A stretch of DNA of 64,000 nt, from NCBI GenBank assembly GCA_036321795.1, contig JAWQCY010000003.1, positions 62,001 to 126,000 of the forward strand. The letters are read 5' to 3'. Below are positions 18,597 to 26,962 of this stretch, piece after piece. Source of the DNA: CAKVON01 sp902475665 (GTDB taxonomy: Bacteria; Actinomycetota; Coriobacteriia; Coriobacteriales; Atopobiaceae). The translations under genes and the position numbers were made by a program. The notes under the pieces are model-generated. The model ran no database searches. It worked only from the letters and a program-made list of their open reading frames with translations, and was not told the origin of the DNA. How positions within the stretch are numbered: the first letter of the stretch is position 1; the number at the start of each line of letters is the position of its first letter.

Positions 18597-19460
18597 GTGA
18601 AGGCTAACTTCGATCGCGTTGACGGTTGCTCCGACGAGAAGGTTCCCGTCATTCACATCATCTCCGACTCGCTCGGCGAGACGGCCACCGAGGTCGTCAA
18701 TGCCGCCGCGGCCCAGTTCCCTGCGGGTGCTATCCGTATCGAGCGTCTCGCCAAGGTGGACTCTGCCGACCAGGTGCGTCATTACTTCGACAAGAACGCC
18801 GACCCCGATGTCCCGACTGCGGTTTTCCATACGATTGTCGATTCTGGACTGCGCTCCGAGGTCCGTCGCGAGCTCGATCGTCATGGCATCCCCTCGATCG
18901 ACCTTCTCGGTCCGGCCATTTCGGTCCTGTCCACCCTCACCGGGCTTGCCCCCAAGAACATCCCCGGCGCCATCCACAACGTGGACATGCGCTACCTGCG
19001 CCGCGCCGAGGCTATGGAGTTCTTCGTCAACCATGACGACGGGCACAACCCCGGTGGCCTCACGGATGCCGACATTGTCCTGGTGGGCGTCTCGCGTACT
19101 TCCAAGACCCCTCTGTCCATGTACCTCTCCTTCCTCGGCTACAAGGTCGCAAACGTGCCTCTGGCGCTCGGCGTCGAGCCGCCCGCGCAGCTCGAGGATG
19201 TCGAGAAGGGCCGTGTGTTCGGGCTTGTCGCTCCGTCAAGCTCGCTTGCGTCTGTCCGTCAGAGCAGGCTCTCCGACGATGCCGCGTTTGCCATCGCCGG
19301 CTCGTACGCCGACCCCCAGGAGATCGACATCGAGCAGGATGGTGCGCGTAAGTTCATGGATAAGCTTGGATGCAAGGTCATTCACACCGAGGGCAAGGCC
19401 GTCGAGGAGATTGCCGCCGAGATCATCGAGCACATCGAGGCGCTTGGCACCGAGGCCTAG
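18597..19460 (+). CDS. ppsR: PPDK regulatory protein (bifunctional kinase/pyrophosphorylase)
   Basis: A 287-residue DUF299-family protein. These enzymes inactivate and reactivate pyruvate, phosphate dikinase or PEP synthase by ADP-dependent phosphorylation and Pi-dependent dephosphorylation of an active-site Thr. The N-terminal ISDSLGETA motif and the nucleotide-binding GVSRTSKTPLS (about residues 163-173) are diagnostic. I prefer GTG 18597, with GGAAAGG eight bases upstream, over ATG 18579, which has no SD. Its target, ppdK, is the next gene, which makes PPDK rather than PEP synthase the substrate. Confidence 0.94.
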   Translation: MKANFDRVDGCSDEKVPVIHIISDSLGETATEVVNAAAAQFPAGAIRIERLAKVDSADQVRHYFDKNADPDVPTAVFHTIVDSGLRSEVRRELDRHGIPSIDLLGPAISVLSTLTGLAPKNIPGAIHNVDMRYLRRAEAMEFFVNHDDGHNPGGLTDADIVLVGVSRTSKTPLSMYLSFLGYKVANVPLALGVEPPAQLEDVEKGRVFGLVAPSSSLASVRQSRLSDDAAFAIAGSYADPQEIDIEQDGARKFMDKLGCKVIHTEGKAVEEIAAEIIEHIEALGTEA

Positions 19461-19496
19461 TACTTCTCGTCAGTAATTCGCGGTTTTCGAGTGTTT

Positions 19497-19528
19497 TTGG
19501 GGTCGTCCCTTGGGGCGGCCCCAACTTT
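19497..19528 (+). terminator. Probable terminator after ppsR
   Basis: TTGGGGTCG (19497-19505) pairs with CGGCCCCAA (19516-19524), including one G-U pair, across a loop of about 10 nt. Only CTTTGT follows, so termination may be partial. Confidence 0.45.
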
Positions 19529-19607
19529 GTAGCGGTCGTGCACCGTGAGTAAAACGCACTATCCCGCCCACGGTCCTTTTTAGGCCGCTTCCGTAAAAAC
19601 GATGCAA

Positions 19608-19722
19608 TTTGTCGGTTTCATAAATGAATATGGAACAAGTGACCGGGCGACCCGGTGCCTGCGGCTTCATACCACGGGGAGCCCGAAAGGATTGCGTGTC
19701 GTATGACACGCCCGACAGGAGG
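19608..19722 (+). promoter_or_regulatory. Candidate structured cis-regulatory leader of ppdK
   Basis: Three internal hairpins are enclosed by a closing helix. The closing helix pairs TGTCGG (19610-19615) with CCGACA (19712-19717), extendable by two G-U pairs into the SD. Hairpin 1 is ACCGGG-CGA-CCCGGT (19642-19656). A weaker GC-rich hairpin lies at 19663-19685 (CGGG/CCCG or GGCT/AGCC). Hairpin 3 is GCGTGTC-GTAT-GACACGC (19694-19711) and abuts the closing helix, so the two could stack. Pairing would occlude part of the AGGAGG (19717-19722) that serves the ppdK ATG at 19730. It matches no riboswitch class I can recall. Confidence 0.5.
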
Positions 19723-19729
19723 AGTGCAA

Positions 19730-22495
19730 ATGGCTGAAAAGCATGTGTACCGCTTCGGTGCCGGCATCGATGGCGTCAACGCCACCGAGCCTGCCGGCGA
19801 GACCGTCGACCAGGCCAAGTGGATCGTCGGCGGCAAGGGCGCCAACCTCGCCGAGATGGCCAAGATTGGCCTTCCCGTGCCTCCTGGCTTCTCTATCACC
19901 TGCCAGACCTGTGTCAAGTACGCCAACTCCGGCAACACCTGGGAGGACGGCGTCCTCGACGAGATCGACGCCGCTCGTGAGAACCTCGAGCAGCGCATGG
20001 GCAAGAAGCTCGGTGACGCCGAGGACCCGCTGCTCGTCTCCGTCCGCTCTGGTGCCCCCTTCTCGATGCCCGGCATGATGGACACGGTCCTCAACCTTGG
20101 CCTCAACGACGTCTCGGTTCAGGGCCTCATCAAGCAGACCGGCAACGAGCGCTTCGCCTACGATTCCTACCGTCGTTTCGTCCAGATGTTCTCCAACGTC
20201 GTCATGGGCATTGACGGCGATCTCTTCGAGGAGGCCATCAACGAGAAGAAGGCCGAGAAGGGCGTCAAGCTCGATACTGAGCTCGATGCAAACGACCTCA
20301 AGGACCTCGTCGAGACCTTCAAGAACATCTTCGCCGTCAACGTCGACTCCCAGGCTCACCCTGAGGTTGCCCCCGACGGCCGCGCATCCTTCCCGCAGGA
20401 CCCGATGCTGCAGCTCCGTCTTGCCATCGAGGCCGTCTTCGGTTCCTGGATGAACGAGCGTGCCATCATCTACCGTAAGCAGAACAAGATTTCCGACGAC
20501 CTCGGCACCGCAGTCAACGTCCAGGTCATGGTCTTCGGCAACAAGGGCGAGACCTCTGCCACCGGCGTTGCCTTCACGCGCAACCCTGCCGACGGCACCA
20601 AGGAGTTCTACGGTGACTTCCTGGTCAACGCCCAGGGCGAGGACGTCGTCGCGGGCATCCGCAACACCGAGCCTATCGCCGACCTCAAGAAGCTTCCTGG
20701 CCTCGAGGAGGCCGGCAAGCAGCTTGACGAGATCTTCGTCAAGCTCGAGGAGCACTACCGCGACATGATGGACATCGAGTTCACCATCGAGCAGGGCAAG
20801 CTTTGGATGCTACAGACCCGTGTCGGCAAGCGTACCGCCATGGCAGCGCTCGCCATCGCCATGCAGTTTGAGGCCGAGGGCGCCATCTCCAAGGAGGAGG
20901 CGGTCATGCGCGTCGCGCCTGACCAGCTCGACCAGCTTCTTCACCCGCAGTTCGACCCCAAGGCCGACTTCAAGGTCATTGCCAAGGGCATGAACGCCTC
21001 GCCCGGTGCCGCCGTGGGTCAGGTCGTCTTCTCTGCTGACGATGCCGTCGACTGCCAGATGAGGGATAAGCCCTGCATCCTGGTTCGTTGGGAGACCAAC
21101 CCCGACGACCTCAAGGGCATGGTTGCCGCCGAGGGCATCTTGACTTCGCACGGTGGCAAGACCAGCCACGCTGCCGTCATTGCCCGCGGCATGGGAGCGC
21201 CCTGCGTCTGCGGCGCCGAGGCGCTCAAGATCGATGCCAAGGCCAAGGAGGTCGTTATCTCCGGCTCTGACGTCGTCCTGCACGAGGGCGACATCATCTC
21301 CATCAACGGTACCACCGGCGACGTCATCCTGGGTTCTGTGCCCCTGGTTCGTCCCGAGCTGACCGGCGACCTCGAGACCATCCTCGAGTGGGCCGACGAG
21401 GTTCGTTCCGACGCCTCCCGCGGCCGCAACATGGGCGTCCGCGCCAACGCCGACAACCCCGAGGATGCCAAGCTGTCCCGTGACTTCGGCGCTGAGGGCA
21501 TTGGCCTCGACCGTACCGAGCACATGTTCCTGGGCGATCGCAAGGAGATCATTCAGTCCTTCATTCTCGCCGAGCGTACCGGCACCAAGCAGCAGGCCCT
21601 TGGCAAGCTGCTCAAGGTTCAGACCGACGACTTCCTCGGCATGTTCAAGGAGATGGACGGTAAGACCGTCATCGTCCGTCTTCTCGATCCGCCCCTGCAC
21701 GAGTTCCTGGACAACCCTCGCGAGTACGCGGTCGAGCTTGCTCACGCCGAGGAGCGCGGCGAGTCCGATATCCAGCTGAAGGCCCGTCGTGACCTTCTCA
21801 CGCGCCTGGACTCCTTCCAGGAGGCCAACCCGATGCTCGGCCTGCGTGGCTGCCGTCTCGGCATCATCTACCCCGAGCTGACTGAGATGCAGGTTCGCGC
21901 CATCGCCAGCGCTGCCGCCCACCTCAAGAAGCGCGGCTTTGACCCGAGGCCCGAGATCATGGTTCCGCTTGTCTCGACCGTTGAGGAGCTTAAGGTCGTC
22001 CGTGAGCAGATCGAGTCCGTCATTGCCTCCGTCTCTCAGCAGACTGGCGTTGACCTGTCGATTCCCGTCGGCTGCATGATCGAGATTCCTCGCGCTGCCG
22101 TTACTGCTGACGAGATTGGCGAGTACGCCGATTTCTTCTCCTTCGGCACCAACGACTTGACCCAGATGGGCTTCGGTTTCTCGCGTGATGACGTTGAGAG
22201 CGCCTTCATCCCGCAGTACCTCACCAAGAAGATTCTCAAGACCAACCCCTTCGAGACGCTTGATCCTGGCGTCGCCAAGCTTGTCAAGCTCGGCGTTGAG
22301 GGTGGTCACAAGGCCAATGACAAGATCGTCTGCGGTGTCTGTGGTGAGACTGGCGGCGACCCGGATTCCATCCAGATGTACTACGATCTCGGCCTTGATT
22401 ACGTCTCCTGCTCGCCGTACCGCGTTCCCATCGCGCGCCTCGCGGCTGCTCAGGCCAAGATCAAGTCCAATGGCGGCCCCGTCAAGCTGGCCTAA
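19730..22495 (+). CDS. ppdK: Pyruvate, phosphate dikinase
   Basis: A 921-residue enzyme interconverting pyruvate + ATP + Pi with PEP + AMP + PPi. Order: N-terminal nucleotide-binding domain (GGKGANLAEMAKIGLPVPPGF near 34-54); central phosphohistidine domain with the catalytic His and the neighbouring regulatory Thr in GGKTSHAAVIARGMG (about 473-487); and a C-terminal TIM-barrel PEP/pyruvate domain with the catalytic Cys in CGVCGETGGDP near 865. It is slightly longer than usual, with an acidic insertion around 175-195. ATG 19730 follows AGGAGG. The adjacent ppsR is its modifier. Many anaerobes use PPDK glycolytically with PPi. Confidence 0.97.
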   Translation: MAEKHVYRFGAGIDGVNATEPAGETVDQAKWIVGGKGANLAEMAKIGLPVPPGFSITCQTCVKYANSGNTWEDGVLDEIDAARENLEQRMGKKLGDAEDPLLVSVRSGAPFSMPGMMDTVLNLGLNDVSVQGLIKQTGNERFAYDSYRRFVQMFSNVVMGIDGDLFEEAINEKKAEKGVKLDTELDANDLKDLVETFKNIFAVNVDSQAHPEVAPDGRASFPQDPMLQLRLAIEAVFGSWMNERAIIYRKQNKISDDLGTAVNVQVMVFGNKGETSATGVAFTRNPADGTKEFYGDFLVNAQGEDVVAGIRNTEPIADLKKLPGLEEAGKQLDEIFVKLEEHYRDMMDIEFTIEQGKLWMLQTRVGKRTAMAALAIAMQFEAEGAISKEEAVMRVAPDQLDQLLHPQFDPKADFKVIAKGMNASPGAAVGQVVFSADDAVDCQMRDKPCILVRWETNPDDLKGMVAAEGILTSHGGKTSHAAVIARGMGAPCVCGAEALKIDAKAKEVVISGSDVVLHEGDIISINGTTGDVILGSVPLVRPELTGDLETILEWADEVRSDASRGRNMGVRANADNPEDAKLSRDFGAEGIGLDRTEHMFLGDRKEIIQSFILAERTGTKQQALGKLLKVQTDDFLGMFKEMDGKTVIVRLLDPPLHEFLDNPREYAVELAHAEERGESDIQLKARRDLLTRLDSFQEANPMLGLRGCRLGIIYPELTEMQVRAIASAAAHLKKRGFDPRPEIMVPLVSTVEELKVVREQIESVIASVSQQTGVDLSIPVGCMIEIPRAAVTADEIGEYADFFSFGTNDLTQMGFGFSRDDVESAFIPQYLTKKILKTNPFETLDPGVAKLVKLGVEGGHKANDKIVCGVCGETGGDPDSIQMYYDLGLDYVSCSPYRVPIARLAAAQAKIKSNGGPVKLA

Positions 22496-22526
22496 GCCCT
22501 GATTCCGAGTTAATTCGCAACGCATG

Positions 22527-22561
22527 GGGAGGGCCCACGCAGTGTCGTGGGCCCTCCCTTT
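22527..22561 (+). terminator. Strong terminator of ppdK
   Basis: A perfect 13-bp stem, GGGAGGGCCCACG (22527-22539) with CGTGGGCCCTCCC (22546-22558), and a 6-nt loop, followed by TTT. Confidence 0.85.
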
Positions 22562-22570
22562 AGTCACATG

Positions 22571-22602
22571 TTGACTGATGTCAAAGACTTTCTTGTTAGA
22601 CT
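22571..22602 (+). promoter_or_regulatory. Promoter of the dgt operon
   Basis: Extended -10 TGT-TAGACT (22594-22602). A consensus-like TTGACT lies at 22571-22576, but the 20-bp spacing is long, so the -10 probably carries most of the strength. The same TAGACT box recurs upstream of rplS and rnhB. Confidence 0.5.
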
Positions 22603-22636
22603 TGGAAAAACTTGCGTGCGAGGGATGGGGCCTGTT

Positions 22637-23689
22637 ATGGATGGCGTTCTTGTTCGTCGCGACATAGAGCTGCGTGAGCACGAGGTTCTTTGCCAGGGTG
22701 CGTGCTTTTCGGATGAGTCCGTCGGCCGTATGGTCTGCGAGGAACCCGACTCGTATCGCACGTGTTTTCAGCGAGATCGCGATCGCATCCTCCACTCGAA
22801 GAGCTTTCGAAGATTGGCTCACAAGACACAGGTGTTTCTCGCTCCAGAAGGCGATCATTACAGGACGCGTTTAACCCACTCGCTTGAGGTCACACAGATA
22901 GCGCGGGATATATCGCGATCCCTTTGCCTGAACGAGGATCTGACCGAAGCCATTGGCTTGGGCCACGACCTTGGGCATACTCCGTTCGGCCATACGGGTG
23001 AGGATGCCCTGTCTCGAGCCATCGCGAGGTATAGAGGAGTGCCCGAGAAAGCTTCGACGGGGCTGTTCCGTCATAACTGCCAAAGTGCCAGAATCGTTGA
23101 CTTGCTCGAGAAGGGCGGTCGGGGACTGAACCTTACGCGCGAAGTAGTTGACGGCATTCAATGCCATACGGGAGACCTCAAGGCTATGACGTTGGAGGGG
23201 CGCGTCGTGGCAATCTCCGATCGTATTGCCTATGTCACGCATGATGTCGACGATGCGGAGCGTGCCGGTCTTCTGTGCGAGGACGATCTTCCCGTTCAGG
23301 TTAGGGAGACGCTTGGATCGAACGCGTCGGAGCGTATCTCCACCATGGTTCGTGACGTCATCGAGGCAAGCGCCCGCTCGGGAGACATATGCATGTCCAA
23401 GCCTGTCTGGAATGCGATGATGGGATTACGTGCTTTTCTCGGTAGGCACATCTACACGAAGAGCGATGCCAAGGTGGAGGAGCCGAAGGCAAACAGGCTG
23501 ATCTATGAACTCTTCTGGTATTTCGTCAAGCATATAGACGAGGTACCTTCCGAGTATCGAGTTCATGCCTGCAACCAGCCAGAGATTCAGGTCGCTGATT
23601 TCGTCAGCGGAATGACCGACAGATACGCGATCAGGACCTATCAGGACATTAAGGTTCCCAGGGCCTGGAGAATGGGAGGACAGTTGTGA
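22637..23689 (+). CDS. dgt: Deoxyguanosinetriphosphate triphosphohydrolase-like HD protein
   Basis: A protein of about 350 residues. The HD-domain metal motifs are RLTHSLEV and GHDLGHTPFGH, preceded by CFQRDRDRILHSKSFRRL, all typical of Dgt-like dNTPases that cleave dGTP to deoxyguanosine and triphosphate. I place the start at ATG 22637, where similarity begins (LVRRDIELREHEVL) and GGGG lies six bases upstream; ATG 22625 is an alternative. In many relatives dgt precedes dnaG; here it is coupled to an unrelated envelope-protein gene by a GTGA overlap. Confidence 0.88.
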   Translation: MDGVLVRRDIELREHEVLCQGACFSDESVGRMVCEEPDSYRTCFQRDRDRILHSKSFRRLAHKTQVFLAPEGDHYRTRLTHSLEVTQIARDISRSLCLNEDLTEAIGLGHDLGHTPFGHTGEDALSRAIARYRGVPEKASTGLFRHNCQSARIVDLLEKGGRGLNLTREVVDGIQCHTGDLKAMTLEGRVVAISDRIAYVTHDVDDAERAGLLCEDDLPVQVRETLGSNASERISTMVRDVIEASARSGDICMSKPVWNAMMGLRAFLGRHIYTKSDAKVEEPKANRLIYELFWYFVKHIDEVPSEYRVHACNQPEIQVADFVSGMTDRYAIRTYQDIKVPRAWRMGGQL

Positions 23690-24636
23690 CGTTTCTCAAG
23701 GTGCTTCGCACCCTGGTGGCTTCGGTCGTGCTCGCCGCGGCCATACTCTTGGTATATATCGTTTCGACTGGGACCCCAGTTCCCTTTCTGAACCTCGCGG
23801 AGTCCGTCGACACGCCCGCGACGTCGGCCCAAGCGGCAGCGACCAGGCTCGCTGACTACGATTGGGCGAAGGTTTCCGAGATCTCGGAAAAGATTAAAGC
23901 GGCGGAATCCGATGACGAGGCCGTTAAGATCGCGAAGCGGTACGGTCTTGTCGACGCCGACGGAAACCTTTCTTCCGATGAGATTAGCGTCTCTTGCAAG
24001 GACGGCGCCTCCTTCCACGTTCGCCTCGCGGGCATTCGTGCGGATGAATGCGCCGACGGTTCCGGCAAAGCCGGCCTCACCTTTGTGACAAGCGATGCCG
24101 TGGCCATGAGGGCTATGAACGAGAACGGCGACAACGCGGGTGGCTGGAAGGACAGCCAGATGCGCTCTTGGTTGAATTCTGACGAGAAGAACAACCTTCC
24201 CGACGAGCTTGCCGGCTCGATCGTCAAGGTTCGCAAGGCAACCAACAATACGGGTTCCGCACGCGATGCCTCTGCCGTCACCACGACCGATGACGACTTG
24301 TGGCTTCTTTCCGTCCGAGAGGTTTGCGGTGACGTCGATTGGTTCAGTCACGAGTATGGTGCGGACTTCGCTTGGCTCGATAGCGTTGCCAATGCTGAAG
24401 GCTCTCAGTACCAGCTATTCTCCGCGGCTGGCGTCGGACCTCGCGAGCCTGGTAATGGCGCCCTTGTTCGTAACTTTGATGGCAAGGCCGTTAGTTGGTC
24501 GTATCGTACGCCCTTCTACTTCGTCTACGAGAATCTTGATGCGCGCTTTTTCTATAACGTAATGGAGACGGGCTACCCTTACTCCAGCACCGCTCCCGAC
24601 GTTAAGCAGGGTGTTGTTTTCGGATTCTGTGTGTAG
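23686..24636 (+). CDS. Membrane-anchored DUF6273-domain protein
   Basis: A 316-residue protein with an N-terminal membrane anchor or uncleaved signal (about residues 10-28, LVASVVLAAAILLVYIVS). The extracytoplasmic part ends in a DUF6273-like domain: WKDSQMRSWLNS near 153, DDLWLLSVREV near 205 and a tyrosine/phenylalanine-rich final segment ending VVFGFCV. DUF6273 occurs in many secreted proteins of gut Firmicutes and Coriobacteriia; its function is unknown. The GTG start overlaps the dgt stop by four bases, so the pair is translationally coupled despite no obvious functional link. Confidence 0.8.
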   Translation: MTFLKVLRTLVASVVLAAAILLVYIVSTGTPVPFLNLAESVDTPATSAQAAATRLADYDWAKVSEISEKIKAAESDDEAVKIAKRYGLVDADGNLSSDEISVSCKDGASFHVRLAGIRADECADGSGKAGLTFVTSDAVAMRAMNENGDNAGGWKDSQMRSWLNSDEKNNLPDELAGSIVKVRKATNNTGSARDASAVTTTDDDLWLLSVREVCGDVDWFSHEYGADFAWLDSVANAEGSQYQLFSAAGVGPREPGNGALVRNFDGKAVSWSYRTPFYFVYENLDARFFYNVMETGYPYSSTAPDVKQGVVFGFCV

Positions 24637-24657
24637 CTGGTGAAACTAAATGCCCCC

Positions 24658-24686
24658 TTGTTCTTCCTGATGGGGACGTGTAGACT
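24658..24686 (+). promoter_or_regulatory. Promoter of rplS
   Basis: TTGTTC (24658-24663) and TAGACT (24681-24686), 17-bp spacing. This would yield a leader of about 60 nt containing the hairpin at 24709-24730. Confidence 0.6.
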
Positions 24687-24708
24687 GCTTTCTTGTGTGT
24701 AAACCTAT

Positions 24709-24730
24709 GTGCCGCCATATGCGACGGCAC
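24709..24730 (+). promoter_or_regulatory. Hairpin in the rplS leader
   Basis: GTGCCG (24709-24714) pairs with CGGCAC (24725-24730) across a 10-nt loop, about 22 nt before the L19 start codon. L19 leaders with autoregulatory structure are known in other bacteria; here only a simple stem-loop is visible. Confidence 0.4.
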
Positions 24731-24752
24731 CTCTAGAGATGAGGATTTGGTT

Positions 24753-25094
24753 ATGGATTACATTCGCGCTATCGAGCGTCAGCAGCTCCGTGAGGACATC
24801 CCCACGGTTCTGGTCGGCGACAACGTCAAGGTTCACTACCGCATTAAGGAGGGTGATCGCGAGCGTGTCCAGGTTTTCCAGGGTGATGTCATTCGCATGA
24901 GCGGTGGCAGCTCCCGCGAGACCTTCACGGTTCGCAAGATTTCCTTCGGCATTGGCGTTGAGCGCACCTTCCCGCTTCACAGCCCGAAGATCGCCAAGCT
25001 CGAGGTCGTTCGTCACGGTGACGTTCGTCGCGCCAAGCTCTACTACCTGCGCGATCGCGTCGGCAAGGCTGCTCGCATCCCCGAGAAGCGCTAA
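24753..25094 (+). CDS. rplS: 50S ribosomal protein L19
   Basis: A 113-residue L19 with the conserved core VGDNVKVHYRIKEGDRERVQVFQG, GVERTFPLHSPKI and the C-terminal RRAKLYYLRDRVGKAARI. ATG 24753 is preceded by GATGAGGA. L19 bridges the two ribosomal subunits. The gene is its own transcription unit, between a TAGACT promoter and a strong terminator. It is separated from trmD by the lepB-to-dgt block, whereas in most genomes trmD and rplS adjoin. Confidence 0.97.
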   Translation: MDYIRAIERQQLREDIPTVLVGDNVKVHYRIKEGDRERVQVFQGDVIRMSGGSSRETFTVRKISFGIGVERTFPLHSPKIAKLEVVRHGDVRRAKLYYLRDRVGKAARIPEKR

Positions 25095-25114
25095 GCTCAA
25101 AGACGTTTCGAACG

Positions 25115-25142
25115 AGGCCGTCCTCAAGGGGCGGCCTTTTTT
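25115..25142 (+). terminator. Strong terminator of rplS
   Basis: AGGCCG (25115-25120) pairs with CGGCCT (25132-25137), with further inner pairing of the TCCT/AGGGG segment, followed by T6. Confidence 0.9.
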
Positions 25143-25197
25143 GTTGGCTGCCGGCGCTATATCAGTCCGTAGACTTAATCTGGATGGGGGATTAATC

Positions 25198-25992
25198 ATG
25201 GCTTCCAATATGCGAGTCAACGCGGCGACCGCACGTGAGGTTTGCGCCCTTCTTGCCGACGCTCCCTTTGACGAGGTTGTTGAGCTGTGCGAGCGATATT
25301 CCGAGGACCCGCGCGCTCAGGTGAGACGCGCTGTCGGCGTCGCGCTTCGCCGTCATGAGAGAGTCGCCAGCGAGCGTGACCGAGTGATCGGCATGTACGA
25401 GACGATGGTGAGGCTTGGTGGCGATGGGGTCGTGATTGGTGTCGATGAAGTTGGTAGGGGGGCCTTGGCCGGTCCCCTCACCGTCGCAGCCGTCGCCTTG
25501 AGGCCCGATTCTCCCATTTGGGGTATTAACGATTCAAAACAGCTATCTCCTGCTCGCAGGGAGGCCCTTGCCGCGCAAATTGCCGACCAGGCAATTGCAA
25601 TTGGTATCGCGAACATCGAGCCAGAAAGCATCGATGCCGTCGGGATGAGTGCTTCTCTTCGGATTGCCATGTCGCGTGCGATCGAGGATTCGGGTGTTGA
25701 ACCCGACGCCGTTCTTATCGACGGCCGACCCGTGCACGCTCATCCCCTGGAAAAGACCATTGTGAAGGGAGATGCCAAGGTTGCCTGCATCGCAGCCGCC
25801 TCTATCGTCGCAAAGGTCTCCCGTGATGCGCTGATGGTTTCATATGACGCCGAGTATCCCGAGTATCACTTGGCTGAATGTAAGGGATATGGCTCCGCTG
25901 AGCACATAGCAGCGATTAGGGCCCACGGCCTCACGCCAATCCACAGGGCGAGCTTCTGTGGGAACTTTCTTGAAACTCCCACCCTCTTTTAG
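25198..25992 (+). CDS. rnhB: Ribonuclease HII
   Basis: A 264-residue type 2 RNase H that nicks RNA in RNA-DNA hybrids. The catalytic region starts at GVDEVGRGALAGPL (near 81-94); further conserved parts are the KQLSPARRE segment and, near the C-terminus, CKGYGSAEHIAAIRAHGLTPIHRASF. About 75 residues precede the core, an N-terminal extension seen in some Firmicutes RNases HII. ATG 25198 follows GGGGG. A TAGACT box at 25170-25175 may be its -10. The 25993-26263 gap downstream holds no convincing gene or terminator. Confidence 0.94.
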   Translation: MASNMRVNAATAREVCALLADAPFDEVVELCERYSEDPRAQVRRAVGVALRRHERVASERDRVIGMYETMVRLGGDGVVIGVDEVGRGALAGPLTVAAVALRPDSPIWGINDSKQLSPARREALAAQIADQAIAIGIANIEPESIDAVGMSASLRIAMSRAIEDSGVEPDAVLIDGRPVHAHPLEKTIVKGDAKVACIAAASIVAKVSRDALMVSYDAEYPEYHLAECKGYGSAEHIAAIRAHGLTPIHRASFCGNFLETPTLF

Positions 25993-26263
25993 TCCCTCGC
26001 ATCGATTGACACGGCCTTTCGAGTCTCTTGCGCCATGGCATTCAACTTGATTTAGATGATTTGGTGAACGCGCGTTTTCCAATTCAAATACTGTGATTCC
26101 GGCTGAGGGTATTTCCCTATCGATTCGCCATGTTCTAGCTGGTCTTCATTGGCAATCGCCACTGGTTTGGCCTGGGCCTTGTTGGATAGGTGAGCGTTGA
26201 GGCACGGAACTCTGTTAGATGAACTCAATATGCTCTGTCTCCCGTTCGTTGAGAGGAGCATGA

Positions 26264-26962
26264 ATGGATTATCCGGTTTCCAGCACTGCGGAAGGCGCCT
26301 CTTTTGAGGATTTGCCCGCCGAGACCCCGATGGGTTCTACCGTGATGGCCGCACGGCCAGCCGATTCTGAAGTCGAGAATGAGCCTGATGAGGCGCGAAC
26401 TCCTGAACAGGAGAATGATGCGTTTGCATCTGAGGTCGAGGACATGTGTCAGCCTGGAGGGGCTTTTGATCGTGATGTCGACGACATCCCTGCGGCGCGT
26501 CCCTGTGAGCCGCAGCCATCAGGAGAGTTTGGTGGCCAAAGGCTCTACGACAAGTCAGTGAAGGAGTACACGTCTAGGGAAATTGGGCGTGAGGGCGAGC
26601 GACTGGCCGCCTCGTATCTCGTTCGTAGGGGATATACGATTCTCGAGAGGAACTGGCGTACCAAGGTTGGCGAAGCTGACATTGTTGCCATTGCCCCAAA
26701 GGAAGGGGAGTGTTCCAACGATAGGTCCTCGGTCGTCCTCGTCGAGGTAAAGACACGACTTGCTCTCGAAGAGGCCAATCAGATGCCAGAGCTCGCCGTC
26801 GACCGAAGGAAGCAGCTCAGGTATCGCCGTCTTGCGCTGATGTATCTCGCCTTGCACCCCGAGTGCGAGTCGATCAGATTTGACGTCATCGCCCTGAACA
26901 TCATTGGCGAGAAAACCGCTCGACTTCGCCACCTTGTCTCTGCATTCTCATGGGACGAATAG
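26264..26962 (+). CDS. yraN: UPF0102 (YraN) nuclease-fold protein with long N-terminal extension
   Basis: A 232-residue protein. Residues about 108-232 form the UPF0102 domain, a restriction-endonuclease-like fold: EIGREGERLAASYLVRRGY, RNWRTKVGEADIVA and VVLVEVKTRL carry the expected Glu/Asp-xx-Lys type residues. The first 105 or so residues are acidic, Pro/Glu/Asp-rich and probably disordered; typical YraN proteins are only about 120 residues. ATG 26264 has GAGAGGAG five bases upstream. yraN before comM and dprA is a common order, and a role in DNA processing is suspected, not shown. Confidence 0.87.
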   Translation: MDYPVSSTAEGASFEDLPAETPMGSTVMAARPADSEVENEPDEARTPEQENDAFASEVEDMCQPGGAFDRDVDDIPAARPCEPQPSGEFGGQRLYDKSVKEYTSREIGREGERLAASYLVRRGYTILERNWRTKVGEADIVAIAPKEGECSNDRSSVVLVEVKTRLALEEANQMPELAVDRRKQLRYRRLALMYLALHPECESIRFDVIALNIIGEKTARLRHLVSAFSWDE

